Shown in pieces: positions 41,535-50,616 of a DNA stretch of 64,000 nucleotides; the first letter of the stretch is position 1, and every line of letters starts with the position of its first letter. Origin of the DNA: Lentisphaerae bacterium ADurb.Bin242. GTDB lineage: Bacteria > Verrucomicrobiota > Lentisphaeria > Victivallales > UBA1829. Location of the stretch: assembly GCA_002069785.1 (NCBI GenBank), contig MWCA01000007.1:1-64000 (forward strand), read 5' to 3'. Made by a program: the position numbers and the translations under genes. The notes under the pieces were generated by a model, which made no database searches, was not told the origin of the DNA, and saw nothing but the letters and a program-made list of their open reading frames with translations.

Positions 41535-43801
41535 ACGACGATGACACGGTCGATAAAAACTGCATTCTCCTCTTTCGAGCCTTTCACATAAAGCGGGCCG
41601 GCGAATTTCAGGGAAGCGTACACGTCGCAGATATTTTCCGGGCTGTTCGGATAAGCGCGGGCAAGCGGCATCCAGAAGTCACTTGTCCTGAGCGCATGAA
41701 GCGCAACGTCCGCTTTCACATCGTAAGTTCCGATCTTGTACAAATGATACTTGCCGTCCTGCGGAAATTCCAGCAATGCCAGTTCGGGACCGCGTTTCCG
41801 GACTGCCGAATCGTAAAGTCCGATAATAAACGGAAGCGTATGCGTCTGGGTTCTTGCGTCAGCCGGTTCTCCCATGCGGACGGCGTGTCCTCCACACGCG
41901 GCCGGATCGTCGGTCAGGACAATGTTTCTCCTGTTTCTGACGGGTAGATCGATCCAGATGAAATCGGTTATGTTCCTGCCTTCGAATTCCCGCGGAGGCC
42001 GGATGTCAAGCCGAAAGACCTGGATGCTGTTTTCCACATCGGAGCGCTCTTTTTGATATCGGGGCGCGGCATGATATGCGTATTTTGCGAAAAGAATTCC
42101 AAGATTGCGTTCGAGCCGGGCGATGATTTTCGATTTGGATTTTCCGGCGGCATTGAGTTTCAACCTGGCGTAATCCACCGGTATGCGTTCCATTTGTACA
42201 TGCTCAAGGGAACGGATGTCGTTTCCGCAACGTTTTTCAGCTTCGTCCAGCAATCGGTCGGCAGCGTCGAAAAAATCATTGGTCAAATAGCCGATGTGAT
42301 ACGGAGCGGTGAGGGCGATGGACTTCTTTTCGTTCCGGACGTTTTTCTCGACCAGCGCCAAATAATCCCGCATCGGTTGGGCGCCCGCTCCGTAGTATCC
42401 GTGGAAAAATTCGTCGAGCAGTGTTTCGCCGTTCTGAAACGGATCCATGGCAAGGCGGCTTGCCAGATAGCCGCGCAAAGCGAAAAACGGAGATCGCTGA
42501 TATTGCGTTTCAATCAGAATTCCGCGCACATTGTTTTCGGCGAAAAAACGCATGTCCGAGAAAAAGCGTTCGGTATTGAAGCACGGATAATGGAAGCCCT
42601 TTCCATAGAGAATCCAGTAGTCCCAGACAAAGATGGTTTTCGCAATTTTGCGCCAGGCGAGAAACGTTTTCCGGAATGCCTCATTTTGAGTTGAAACAAT
42701 CGAAAAAAGCGTCTCGCTCGTCCCGCCGTTGAATTCTTTTCCCAGGTTGGCGATTTGAATGATTACATTGTCGAGCGGACGCTCCTTTTCAGGCGGCGGA
42801 ACGGTGAAGGTATATGCCATGGTCATGAGGCTCAGTTCCGGATGAACTTTTTTCAGGCGGGCGGCAAGATCGTTGATGAAGTTGATCGTGAGATCGGTGT
42901 AATTGCCGTGTTCCCGGACGAATTTCATACATTCCGCGCATTGGCAATACAGATTGTTGTCGTTGCCGGTGACGACATAGATGGACGGCGGGAAATCCGG
43001 ATTCTTTTTCCGGTCGGCGGCAATGAATGATTGCAGTTTTTCCCAGATCAGTTCTCTGACTTGCGGCTTCGACAGGCAAAGCTGGCCGGGCCCGGCGTCG
43101 CTGACGGCACGCAGAAAAGAACCGTTCCGCCAGGAAAAGTATTCCGGCTTGTCTTTCGGAAAATCTTTCGAGTAAGCGTAAAACGTATGGCAGAATCCGG
43201 GCGAACCGAACTCAAATCCGCCGCCGTGCCGGTTGGTTTTTACCCGATCGTTGTTTCGGCTCCGGGCCAGAAACGCGCCATAGTCGCCCTCCTTCGGACC
43301 GGGTCCGCCGCGCATAACATAACGCTGTTCCATAAAGGGTTTGCCCCGCAAAAAGAGTTTCGGATCCGGCTCCGCGGTTTGAGTTTCAGGCACAATAGTG
43401 GTGTCGGGCGCCAAAAAACGAACTCCATATTGCTTCTCTAAAAACTCATAGACGCCATACAGCGTTCCGCGCGGCCTGCCCCCGGTGATCACGACCGATT
43501 TACCGACTGTTTTGACAAGCCATTCTTCCCGTCCGAATGAATTCGAAGTCAGATTGTTTTCAGCGGCAAACGCCGTGTGCCCCACATAAAACGCATCGGA
43601 CGCTCCTTTTTCCGATTCGTCGCGGATTGGGAAAGTGCGCCCCGTCGCCTTTTCCAGAAACGTTTTCAATTCCATTGCCGCCGTCAATTCGGACGGAATT
43701 GCATTTTTTCGGTTTACGACAATTTCAGCAAGTGCCGGAACATCTCCGGAAACGCCGGACGCAAGAAAAAAAAGCGAAAGAAAAAGAAAAGTTGTTTTCA
43801 T
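41522..43801 (-). CDS. Secreted DUF4838 protein, putative glycoside hydrolase
   Basis: A 759-aa exported protein. A signal peptide (MKTTFLFLSLFFLASGVSG) is followed by an alpha-glucuronidase-like N-terminal domain (residues about 25-125: AAMELKTFLEKATGRTFPI, ITGGRPRGTLYGVYEFLEKQYGVRFL, in shorter conserved blocks) and a DUF4838 catalytic-like region (SPGFCHTFYAYS, VTGNDNNLYCQCAECMKFV, YWILYGKGFHYPCFNTERF). DUF4838 proteins are common in gut polysaccharide degraders, but their activity is unproven. Start at 43801 (AGGA about 11 bases upstream) or 43813. It is the third gene of a LacI-pseudopilin-DUF4838 operon. Confidence 0.85.
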   Translation of the reverse strand: MKTTFLFLSLFFLASGVSGDVPALAEIVVNRKNAIPSELTAAMELKTFLEKATGRTFPIRDESEKGASDAFYVGHTAFAAENNLTSNSFGREEWLVKTVGKSVVITGGRPRGTLYGVYEFLEKQYGVRFLAPDTTIVPETQTAEPDPKLFLRGKPFMEQRYVMRGGPGPKEGDYGAFLARSRNNDRVKTNRHGGGFEFGSPGFCHTFYAYSKDFPKDKPEYFSWRNGSFLRAVSDAGPGQLCLSKPQVRELIWEKLQSFIAADRKKNPDFPPSIYVVTGNDNNLYCQCAECMKFVREHGNYTDLTINFINDLAARLKKVHPELSLMTMAYTFTVPPPEKERPLDNVIIQIANLGKEFNGGTSETLFSIVSTQNEAFRKTFLAWRKIAKTIFVWDYWILYGKGFHYPCFNTERFFSDMRFFAENNVRGILIETQYQRSPFFALRGYLASRLAMDPFQNGETLLDEFFHGYYGAGAQPMRDYLALVEKNVRNEKKSIALTAPYHIGYLTNDFFDAADRLLDEAEKRCGNDIRSLEHVQMERIPVDYARLKLNAAGKSKSKIIARLERNLGILFAKYAYHAAPRYQKERSDVENSIQVFRLDIRPPREFEGRNITDFIWIDLPVRNRRNIVLTDDPAACGGHAVRMGEPADARTQTHTLPFIIGLYDSAVRKRGPELALLEFPQDGKYHLYKIGTYDVKADVALHALRTSDFWMPLARAYPNSPENICDVYASLKFAGPLYVKGSKEENAVFIDRVIVVKKE

Positions 43802-43817
43802 TGCTCGATTCATCCTG

Positions 43818-44624
43818 TTATTGGTTGCCGAAAACCACATTTTTGAAAATATACGCATCGAATTTGTAGGGAGCCCCGGCATTCTGCCGTTTGTAAATCA
43901 GTTCCGGCCCCGTTATCGGCGCTGCATGACCGTCGATGAATGCGAAATTGCCGTTTTTGTTATGCCTGATTCCCGGAAGGGCGGTAGCCATATTGCTCGA
44001 ATTATTCTGATCCAGCACGGAATACTCAACATCCTTGGATTGATTGTTTTGCCATGAGTCGCCCAGAAGAATCAGATTTTCCGTTTTGAACCCGTCGTCG
44101 AAAACAGCCGCAATCGAAAAATCATTGTTGTCCGGCCAGACGCTGAGCAGAATTTTGTTCCCCCTGATCCGGATGCATTTACGCGCATCCTGCCCGATGG
44201 AACGGCATCCGTAACTCCTGACGTAGCTAATCGTGTCATACGAAACCGCCGGACAGCTCGCATACGCGGGACACGGTTTGTCAGATGCCGCCGGCAGATA
44301 ACGGTTGGCCGTAAGAACCTGATGCCACGCATATTGATTGACGGCAACCGATGTCGTCCGGCGCGTCCACGGATATGTCTCCGCAAAATCATTGAAATAC
44401 ATTGTCATGCCGAGGATGCACTGTTTCAAATTGCTCGTGCATTGAATCGCTTTGGCTTTGAGCCTCGCGGCGTTCAGCGCCGGCAGGAGCATTCCCGCCA
44501 GAATCGCGATGACCGCTATAACAATCAGGAGTTCGATAAGTGTGAATTTTACTGTCCATGCAAACCGGGATATCCGGTTTACCGCCATCGTCCGGCAGGT
44601 TTTTTTTGGATGTGCCATTTTCAT
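43818..44624 (-). CDS. Pseudopilin-like protein (prepilin N-terminus, H-x9-DG-type)
   Basis: A 268-aa type II secretion/pilin-like protein. It has a basic leader, then KFTLIELLIVIAVIAILAG (Phe27 at +1, Glu at +5) and the usual LLPALNAARLKA helix. The residue at -1 is Lys rather than Gly. Near the end is HNKNGNFAFIDGHAAPI, the H-x9-DG motif typical of Lentisphaerota and Planctomycetes pseudopilins. The SD GAGGAG lies nine bases before the ATG. It sits between the LacI regulator (12-nt gap) and the DUF4838 gene. Confidence 0.9.
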   Translation of the reverse strand: MKMAHPKKTCRTMAVNRISRFAWTVKFTLIELLIVIAVIAILAGMLLPALNAARLKAKAIQCTSNLKQCILGMTMYFNDFAETYPWTRRTTSVAVNQYAWHQVLTANRYLPAASDKPCPAYASCPAVSYDTISYVRSYGCRSIGQDARKCIRIRGNKILLSVWPDNNDFSIAAVFDDGFKTENLILLGDSWQNNQSKDVEYSVLDQNNSSNMATALPGIRHNKNGNFAFIDGHAAPITGPELIYKRQNAGAPYKFDAYIFKNVVFGNQ

Positions 44625-44636
44625 TGTACAGTCTCC

Positions 44637-45728
44637 TCAAGGGTTGGAAGATTTTCGTTTCGAAAGAAGATGAGTTCTCGGGGCCGAAGTGGAACCGCGA
44701 GCAACCAGTTTGGGAGGAATCATCCGTCCGCCTTCGCTGCCGGAAACAGAGTGATTGTCCCGTGCCTCGATAATGAGTTTTACGCACAGCGCCCCCATCT
44801 CATCGAAGGATTCCCGGAGCGTTGTGATGTCCGGGTAGGAGTACGGCGAGAAAAACGAATCGCCGTAGCCGATCACGGAAACATCATCCGGGGTCCGGAC
44901 GCCGGCTTTCTGGAGTCTCATCATCATATGCAGCGCCGAGTAGTCGCTGTAGGTAAACAGCGCGGTGGCGCCGTTTTTCCCCCGGAAATACGCCCCCGGA
45001 AACGCCGGGGGAAGTTCGGCTTCCGGTACTTCGGTGACCATGCGTTCAAAAGACAAAATATTTTTCGGAAGCACCGGTGTCCCGGCATCCGCGGCGGCGT
45101 CGCAGAAACCCCGGAAGCGGTCATAGGCCCATTTTCGCTTGTCGCACAGCGTCATTACGCAGAACCGGCGGTGTCCCAGCGAATAAAAATGTTCGAACGC
45201 CAGTCGTCCGCCGGTGTAATTGTCGGTCTCGATCACCGGAATGGTTGCGGGAAGACCGGCTTCCTGATTCTTTCCGAAAGCACCGAGGGCAATGGTCTGG
45301 ATATTGCAGTTGGAAAGCCGTCTGGCGAGCTGGATGCTCAATTGAATATCGTTATATGTGATCAGGGCGGTAAAGCGCTGCCGGACGCAAATATCGGCAA
45401 TCTCGTCCAAAGGGGTGCTGTACGGAACATTGACGATTTTTATGAGATGGTCGTATTGGCCTGCCGCATCGAGAATCCCGTTCAGAATACGTGAACTGAA
45501 TTCGTTCAGATTGTCGAAGAGGAGGAATCCGCTTGCGTTGGCTTTGCCGGTGATCATGGCGGCGGCATAATCGTCCTTCCGATATCCCAGCTCACGCGCC
45601 GCGATAAGGATCCGGCGGCTCAGCCGGTCACTGATGCGGGCCTGTTTTGTTTTTCCGCGCAGAACGAAAGAAACGGTTGTAATGCTGGCTCCGGCTTTTG
45701 CCGCCACATCTTCCAAGGTAACCGACAT
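44637..45728 (-). CDS. LacI-family transcriptional regulator
   Basis: A 363-aa repressor: HTH VTLEDVAAKAGASITTVSFVLRG at the N-terminus (split by the hinge near residue 50) and a periplasmic-binding-like sugar domain (FLLFDNLNEFSSRILNGIL, VIETDNYTGGRLAFEHFYSLGHRR, VSVIGYGDSFFSPY). It is the first gene of its operon and has a perfect 20-bp palindrome just after its own promoter start. It probably represses the pseudopilin-DUF4838 operon and itself until a sugar binds. Confidence 0.93.
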   Translation of the reverse strand: MSVTLEDVAAKAGASITTVSFVLRGKTKQARISDRLSRRILIAARELGYRKDDYAAAMITGKANASGFLLFDNLNEFSSRILNGILDAAGQYDHLIKIVNVPYSTPLDEIADICVRQRFTALITYNDIQLSIQLARRLSNCNIQTIALGAFGKNQEAGLPATIPVIETDNYTGGRLAFEHFYSLGHRRFCVMTLCDKRKWAYDRFRGFCDAAADAGTPVLPKNILSFERMVTEVPEAELPPAFPGAYFRGKNGATALFTYSDYSALHMMMRLQKAGVRTPDDVSVIGYGDSFFSPYSYPDITTLRESFDEMGALCVKLIIEARDNHSVSGSEGGRMIPPKLVARGSTSAPRTHLLSKRKSSNP

Positions 45729-45757
45729 TGTATGAAAATCCTCTGATGAATTTATAG

Positions 45758-45777
45758 ATGCAAAAACGTTTTTGCAT
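45758..45777. promoter_or_regulatory. LacI-type operator
   Basis: Perfect 20-bp palindrome ATGCAAAAACGTTTTTGCAT with a central CG, the typical LacI/PurR pattern. It covers the predicted transcription start of the LacI operon. Confidence 0.85.
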
Positions 45778-45782
45778 TTCTA

Positions 45783-45811
45783 ATTATATTCTGCTTGACG
45801 GTTATTGTCAA
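45783..45811 (-). promoter_or_regulatory. Consensus sigma-70 promoter of the LacI-pseudopilin-DUF4838 operon
   Basis: Minus strand TTGACA (45811-45806), 17-bp spacer, TATAAT (45788-45783), an exact consensus match. A 6-bp inverted repeat CTTGAC/GTCAAG (45794-45812) overlaps the -35. Confidence 0.85.
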
Positions 45812-45878
45812 GCCCTCTTTGAAGAAAATTCAAATTTTTTCATCGCCGCCGCATGAAAATTTGAAGTTTTGACAAAAA

Positions 45879-45936
45879 GAGGATTCATGTTACCTTTGAT
45901 TTACGAACAGACGAAAGGTAAAAATCATGAATCCTC
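45879..45936 (+). promoter_or_regulatory. Long hairpin enclosing an SD and start codon
   Basis: GAGGATTCATG-TTACCTTT (45879-45897) pairs with AAAGGTAA-aaat-CATGAATCCTC (45914-45936), giving 19 bp with one 4-base bulge and a 16-base loop. The right arm contains an SD-like AAAGG and an ATG (45927). In RNA it would block initiation at that ATG. It could instead be a remnant of terminal inverted repeats. Confidence 0.55.
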
Positions 45937-45995
45937 AAAAAGATACTACGGATTGCAGAATCATGCCGGTGATGGCCCTGGTCCCCGCCGTGTAA
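45927..45995 (+). CDS. Possible 22-aa small ORF in the hairpin arm
   Basis: ATG at 45927, with AAAGG nine bases upstream, opens a 22-codon frame reading MNPQKDTTDCRIMPVMALVP plus two residues and TAA. It could be a leader peptide or the stub of a deleted gene. The rest of the spacer to 46141 shows only a small CATCCG/CGGATG hairpin near 46055-46070 and nothing else recognised. Confidence 0.25.
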   Translation: MNPQKDTTDCRIMPVMALVPAV

Positions 45996-46141
45996 AAAGC
46001 TTATTCGATCTTTGCAATCGGAAGAATATCTTTTTCCGGAACTTCATCCGTGAGACCATCCGATGACGGATGACCTGTTTTCTCTCGCCTTATGATTCCA
46101 GGGATTGTTTTTCCTGCTGTTTTCCAGCCGGGGAAAATAAT

Positions 46142-46867
46142 TCATTTTGTGAACAAAACACCGGTTTCGGACCGGTAGGTACTGACATATTCAAAGGCTT
46201 TTCTGACATTGCACCCCAGAACGGTCATATCTGTAAAGCACATATTCATTTCACCGCAATGGCGTGCCCCGAGATAGGAAAGATTATCTCCTTGATAAGA
46301 AAAGTAGAAATAGTTGTTCTGAGGCCTCGGATTCTGGCCCGCTGAATCAATCGTGTCTCCCAGCATCAGACTTCTGGTGCGGATGCTGTTTATGAAAATA
46401 TTCCGGTACCTCGCGCTGTCGCAGTAGGCAATATTGTATGGTGCGTTATAATTTGCCGTATTGGGGAAAATGAGCATGCCGTAGAGATACAGGCGGACTT
46501 CTGAACGGTAGGACAGAGTGCCCGCCTGAGGCATGGGATAGGTCGGACATCCGAATTTCTTATATCCTGCGAAAGTCCGGACCTGTGTCCTGTTGATGGA
46601 AGGCAGACCGGAATACGGACCCAGAAAGTCGAACCAGTCATTTTTTTTGGAGTCGGCATCTCCATAGGCGGGAATCCAGCCGCGGTAGTCTCCGGCATAT
46701 TGCGTGGCAATCAGTCCGGTCTGACGAATCTGGTTTTTGCACAGGACAGAAACAGCCTTGTTTTTTGCGGAATTCAGCGCCGGGAGCAGCAAGGATGCCA
46801 GAATTGCGATGATCGAAATTACGACGAGGAGTTCTATAAGAGTGAATCTGGACTTATTGGCGTTCAT
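46142..46867 (-). CDS. Pseudopilin-like protein
   Basis: A 241-aa pseudopilin. The N-terminus [18 protein letters not shown] places Phe8 at +1 with Arg (not Gly) at -1, followed by [17 protein letters not shown]. The C-terminal motif is degenerate: [17 protein letters not shown] keeps the His and Asp of H-x9-DG but has Met for Gly. The ATG at 46867 has GGGAGG upstream and overlaps the end of the glycosidase gene by 14 bp. It is the last gene of a GntR-glycosidase-pseudopilin operon. Confidence 0.88.
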   Translation of the reverse strand: MNANKSRFTLIELLVVISIIAILASLLLPALNSAKNKAVSVLCKNQIRQTGLIATQYAGDYRGWIPAYGDADSKKNDWFDFLGPYSGLPSINRTQVRTFAGYKKFGCPTYPMPQAGTLSYRSEVRLYLYGMLIFPNTANYNAPYNIAYCDSARYRNIFINSIRTRSLMLGDTIDSAGQNPRPQNNYFYFSYQGDNLSYLGARHCGEMNMCFTDMTVLGCNVRKAFEYVSTYRSETGVLFTK

Positions 46868-49190
46868 TTTTTCCTCCCGGATGAATTGTTTCAAATTCAT
46901 AAACGTGAACTTCGTACGGCTTGAAGGCGTCCGTGAATCCATTCTCCGTCACGAAGATGGACCTGTTTTCAAAGAGAACTTTTCCAGGGCGAAGGCCGGT
47001 CAAGGCGAAACTTGCGGTGACATTTTCTTTTGAAGAATTGGCTGCAAGGAGAAACGTTTTTCCATCCGCCTTTTTCAGCAGAACATTCATGGAGGGGTTT
47101 CCATCGGAATCCAATTCAGGACCGCTGAGAATTTCCGGAGGAGGAGGCTGAAGCCCTTTCTTTTCCGTCAAAACATTATAAAGAACACTCAATTCCTTTG
47201 CCAGTGCCAATATGTCCTTCCGGCGTTCAGGGGTGCTGAAAGCGCTTATATACGAATTCCAAACGATTCCATTAGCCCCGTGGATGATGCAAAGGTATGT
47301 CATCAGCCTCAATTCCTCCTGTGTCGGGTAACGTGTCCAGATCGGCGGCAGCATAAAGGCCTGCGGGGCAGCCAGAATGATTTTGGGCGCATGTCCTGAA
47401 ACGCGAATGTCGCGCAGGCATGTCCTGACATCCGAAATGACCCGCTGCGGACCGTTCCGGATGGCCGCATATTTGTCGCTGATCGGATACAATTGCGGCA
47501 GAAACACATCCGAGTATGGCACGTACTGCTTATAGTTGGACGAATAAGAACAGAGAGGCGCCTCCGATTGCATGCCGAGCAGACCAGGGGCAAAAGATTT
47601 TGCATAACTCTGGAACGATGAAAGTTGAGACGGGGAGAAGCGGTTTGTATCGTCCGCAAGATACATGCCTATCACGGATGAGCTGTTTCTGAACTCGAAA
47701 AGCCAATATCGGATACACAGCATGATTCCATATTTTTCCGCAGCCGGAATCAGTTCTTTGACATCCGGCTTCCCCAGATAACTTTGGAGAAAATTGACTC
47801 CGCAACTTTTCAGTTCCGCGAGGGCGGAATCGTAGTTGAACTGGTTCTGCGGAAATTTTTCGATGGTAAAAAAACCGATCGGAAAAAACGGCTTGCCGTT
47901 CAGCAGAATCAATCCGTCTTCCCTTTGCGTGACAACATTGCCAGTGAATGAAGAACCGATGAAACAGTGCCGCGTTACCGTATGTTTGTTGCCGGCAAGG
48001 TCTTCGACTGTAAAGGTAAAAGCATTGACCCCGGACTGGAGCGGCACGGACGGCTTCCAGGTCAATGTGTCGCCCTTGCGGACAAGAGCTTTTGTCAGAT
48101 CGGCTTTGTTTTGCTCCATGACGCATTTCAGGGTTGACCAATTCACACCGGTTTCGTCGGCAATTTTGAAAACGACAGGCGCATTTGGATTTTCAACGGG
48201 GGATTCGCTGATGCGTTCGACTGTCGGCGGTTCACGGTCGATACCGTAATGCCAGCCCGAATCAACGGCCGTCCCGACCCGGATTTGGCGCAGAAGGGGT
48301 GTCTGTCCTTTCGAAGAGTTCAATATGACACGGCAGCGTATCCATGTATGTTCCGGTTTTGCAAGACGGATGGAAGTTCCGGTTTCGGTGTAAAAACTTT
48401 CATTTTTGCCGTCAGGACCATAAAAAGCGCTCCAGTTTCCGGGGCGTCCGTTATTGTCCGCCGCACTGGAAAGTTGAATTCTGACGGAACTCCCCGGAGG
48501 ACATTCCGCATTCCATGTGAGTTTTGTATTCTCTTCAGCGGGAATCGGACGGGAAATGAATTCGGCCGATTCTCCGTATCTGGGAAGGTCTTCCATCAAT
48601 CTCACTTTCACCCGGCTGAAGGCAATAGAATCGTCCTTTCCGATCGAGGGGCCGCCGCCCAGTTGAACCACAAGAAAAACCGCCCCTTCCGGCACTTTTC
48701 CTCGTATTTTGTTATGCAGCCACTCTTTTGAAAGACTTTCATAATAGAAATAATCGACGTCCCCGATTGGTTTTCTATTTTTATCAAGCCACTGGAGCTT
48801 GTTCGAATAGTTTTTACGTCCCCGCGCATTATGCATTGAAAAGGTGCCTTTGACATCCATTTCAAGAATGAAATCCCTCCCGGGCTGAACGGGAACCGGC
48901 GGTGTGAGGACAGACCATGCCGTCTCTTTGCTTCCTGGTTTTGAGGTTACAGTCAAACATGGGCGTCCGTTGTATTTCCGGACATTGAAGATGGATGAAT
49001 TTTTATAGTTGTAAGCGGGGATGGTCATGGAGGGGGAACCGGTAAAATTTTCCTCATATGCCACCCGGCCGACCTGTTCAATCGCTGCCCCTTCTGCCGT
49101 AAACGCAATATCTTTCTGCGAAGTTACCGCGGCCCCGTAAAGTCCGGTCAAGGCAATCCATGCAAAGGCGCCTGATAACAGTTTAATCAT
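46854..49190 (-). CDS. Secreted glycoside-hydrolase-like protein
   Basis: A 778-aa exported protein: signal peptide (residues 1-20, ending LTGLYGAA), N-terminal beta-sandwich modules with carbohydrate-binding character (about 50-220), Ig-like segments (about 230-430) and a C-terminal barrel opening with [22 protein letters not shown], as in GH2/GH42-type enzymes. The catalytic acids were not identified. It begins with ATGA overlapping the regulator's stop and has AGGAG eight bases upstream. The neighbouring genes suggest polysaccharide breakdown at the cell surface. Confidence 0.78.
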   Translation of the reverse strand: MIKLLSGAFAWIALTGLYGAAVTSQKDIAFTAEGAAIEQVGRVAYEENFTGSPSMTIPAYNYKNSSIFNVRKYNGRPCLTVTSKPGSKETAWSVLTPPVPVQPGRDFILEMDVKGTFSMHNARGRKNYSNKLQWLDKNRKPIGDVDYFYYESLSKEWLHNKIRGKVPEGAVFLVVQLGGGPSIGKDDSIAFSRVKVRLMEDLPRYGESAEFISRPIPAEENTKLTWNAECPPGSSVRIQLSSAADNNGRPGNWSAFYGPDGKNESFYTETGTSIRLAKPEHTWIRCRVILNSSKGQTPLLRQIRVGTAVDSGWHYGIDREPPTVERISESPVENPNAPVVFKIADETGVNWSTLKCVMEQNKADLTKALVRKGDTLTWKPSVPLQSGVNAFTFTVEDLAGNKHTVTRHCFIGSSFTGNVVTQREDGLILLNGKPFFPIGFFTIEKFPQNQFNYDSALAELKSCGVNFLQSYLGKPDVKELIPAAEKYGIMLCIRYWLFEFRNSSSVIGMYLADDTNRFSPSQLSSFQSYAKSFAPGLLGMQSEAPLCSYSSNYKQYVPYSDVFLPQLYPISDKYAAIRNGPQRVISDVRTCLRDIRVSGHAPKIILAAPQAFMLPPIWTRYPTQEELRLMTYLCIIHGANGIVWNSYISAFSTPERRKDILALAKELSVLYNVLTEKKGLQPPPPEILSGPELDSDGNPSMNVLLKKADGKTFLLAANSSKENVTASFALTGLRPGKVLFENRSIFVTENGFTDAFKPYEVHVYEFETIHPGGKNERQ

Positions 49191-50350
49191 CTGCTCTTCT
49201 CCTGTTTTGCATCCGATATCGTTTTCTTGTTGATGAATCTGCTTTTCACTGTTTTATGGATCGCATCGCCGGGAACTCCGTGATCGAACAGCTCCGCCAG
49301 AATGTCCACCGCCTGACAACCCAAGTCGAAACGGGAATGGTTGATGGTGCTCAACTCGTATTTGCCGCAGACGTCGTCATATCCGGTCACGGAGAAATCT
49401 TCCGGGATGCGGAATCCGCGCGCAATCAGTTCATCCATGACGAGCTCCGCGATCCGGTCGTTATGGGCGCACAGGGCGGTCGGACGCGGTTTCAAAGCAA
49501 GGACTTTATCAACAATGGCCGCCGCGTCGATCGGATCGTTTCCGACGTCAATCCTCGAGGCGGACATTCCCTTCTGTTCCGCAAAAGCGGAAATGGCCTT
49601 GCCCCGTTCATGCGCACAATTCTGGAACTGCGCTTTGATCCGTTCCCCCTGCGACAGAACGCACAGGTTTCTGTGGCCGGATTTCCGGAGACAGTCCAGC
49701 ATTTCCCGAACCCCCGGCCGGATGTCGGGAACAATGCTGCTGATGTGGGGATACCGGCTGGTTCCGGAAACAAAAATATGGGGAATCGTGCGGTCTTTCA
49801 GGAGTTCCTCGAACACCGGGTCGAAACAGAAATTGCGCTGGCCGATCGTGATGGTTCCGATGGAACGGGGAATGAAGCTTTCCAGCCATTCGCGGATCTG
49901 TTCCGGCGCCAGGGTCGGTTCCGGAAGCGCGGTGATGCTCACGGAAATTTTCAGGTCGGCGGCACGGTCCATGATCGCCGCGACAATTTCGAATCCGAGC
50001 CGGGACAAGCTTTTCAACTGTTCGGAAAAACGGTAAGGCAGAATCAGGTTCAGGGAGGGGAACGGGTTTTTGTAGTGATCCGGCGCTTTCTCGGAAATCT
50101 TCATGCCGCCGCCCCGGAGGTCGATCCCGCGGAGAAGCCCCTCCAAGGCAAGCTGTTCATAGGCCTGGTGAACGGTGTTCCGGTTGATTTCCAGTTCATC
50201 GGCAAGCTGGCGTTCGGAAATCAGACGCGTTTCCGCGGGCAGGCGGTTCCGGATGATGTCCCGCCGCATTTGTTCCACGATCTGGACACGCAGAGGAATG
50301 ACCGATTCGCGGTCCAGATGGATTTCCGGTTTGAACTTTGCCGTTTTCAT
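49187..50350 (-). CDS. GntR-type regulator with LacI-like sugar-binding domain
   Basis: A 387-aa repressor. Residues about 10-85 form a GntR winged helix (VIPLRVQIVEQMRRDII, LISERQLADELEINRNTVHQ, YEQLALEGLL) and about 100-380 a periplasmic-binding-like domain (ALCAHNDRIAELVMDELIARG, FSVTGYDDV). It is the first gene of its operon. The start at 50350 follows AAAGGGG; a longer frame would run through the operator region. It probably represses itself and the downstream glycosidase and pseudopilin. Confidence 0.92.
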   Translation of the reverse strand: MKTAKFKPEIHLDRESVIPLRVQIVEQMRRDIIRNRLPAETRLISERQLADELEINRNTVHQAYEQLALEGLLRGIDLRGGGMKISEKAPDHYKNPFPSLNLILPYRFSEQLKSLSRLGFEIVAAIMDRAADLKISVSITALPEPTLAPEQIREWLESFIPRSIGTITIGQRNFCFDPVFEELLKDRTIPHIFVSGTSRYPHISSIVPDIRPGVREMLDCLRKSGHRNLCVLSQGERIKAQFQNCAHERGKAISAFAEQKGMSASRIDVGNDPIDAAAIVDKVLALKPRPTALCAHNDRIAELVMDELIARGFRIPEDFSVTGYDDVCGKYELSTINHSRFDLGCQAVDILAELFDHGVPGDAIHKTVKSRFINKKTISDAKQEKSR

Positions 50351-50372
50351 CGAGTATTGCCCCTTTTCAATC

Positions 50373-50392
50373 TGGTATATTAGATTATACCA
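50373..50392. promoter_or_regulatory. Operator of the GntR-type regulator
   Basis: Inverted repeat TGGTATA-n6-TATACCA that contains the -10 TATAAT of the operon promoter (minus strand), 23 bp before the regulator ATG. Confidence 0.75.
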
Positions 50393-50411
50393 CATTTTCA
50401 GAAGAAGTCAA
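50384..50411 (-). promoter_or_regulatory. Promoter of the GntR-glycosidase-pseudopilin operon
   Basis: Minus strand TTGACT (50411-50406), 16-bp spacer, TATAAT (50389-50384). Confidence 0.75.
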
Positions 50412-50491
50412 TAGTCCTTTGAAAAAAAAATAACTTTTTTATGAGAAAACTCAAAAAAAAAGGATTTCCGCAATATTGTTCACGCGGCGCC

Positions 50492-50600
50492 GACCGGTGC
50501 AGAACGAACCTCATGAAAATGGATGGAGCATCGGAGGGAAGAGAAAAATTCCGGGAAATTTCCTTCCCTGCGTTTATACGCCATGAAAAGTTTTTTCAGA
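50492..50600. repeat. 109-bp dispersed repeat, copy A
   Basis: 91% identical (99/109, no indels) to 56597-56705, in the same orientation. It lies 16 bp beyond the stop of the minus-strand gene at 50617. It contains a GGGAAG/CTTCCC-based hairpin. Nine of the ten differences are transitions, and changes fall in all frames, so it does not look protein-coding. Confidence 0.8.
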
Positions 50601-50616
50601 GTCATAAAAAATTTCG

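Noticed and set aside
45869..46066. 65-aa ORF on the plus strand
   Set aside because: It reads through the hairpin in another frame and has no SD; the 22-aa frame beginning at 45927 is better supported, though still weak.
46055..46075. CATCCG/CGGATG hairpin as a terminator
   Set aside because: The stem is short and is not followed by a T-run on either strand.
50492..50600. Short protein encoded by the 109-bp repeat
   Set aside because: The differences between the copies are mostly non-synonymous in the best frame, so no coding constraint is visible.
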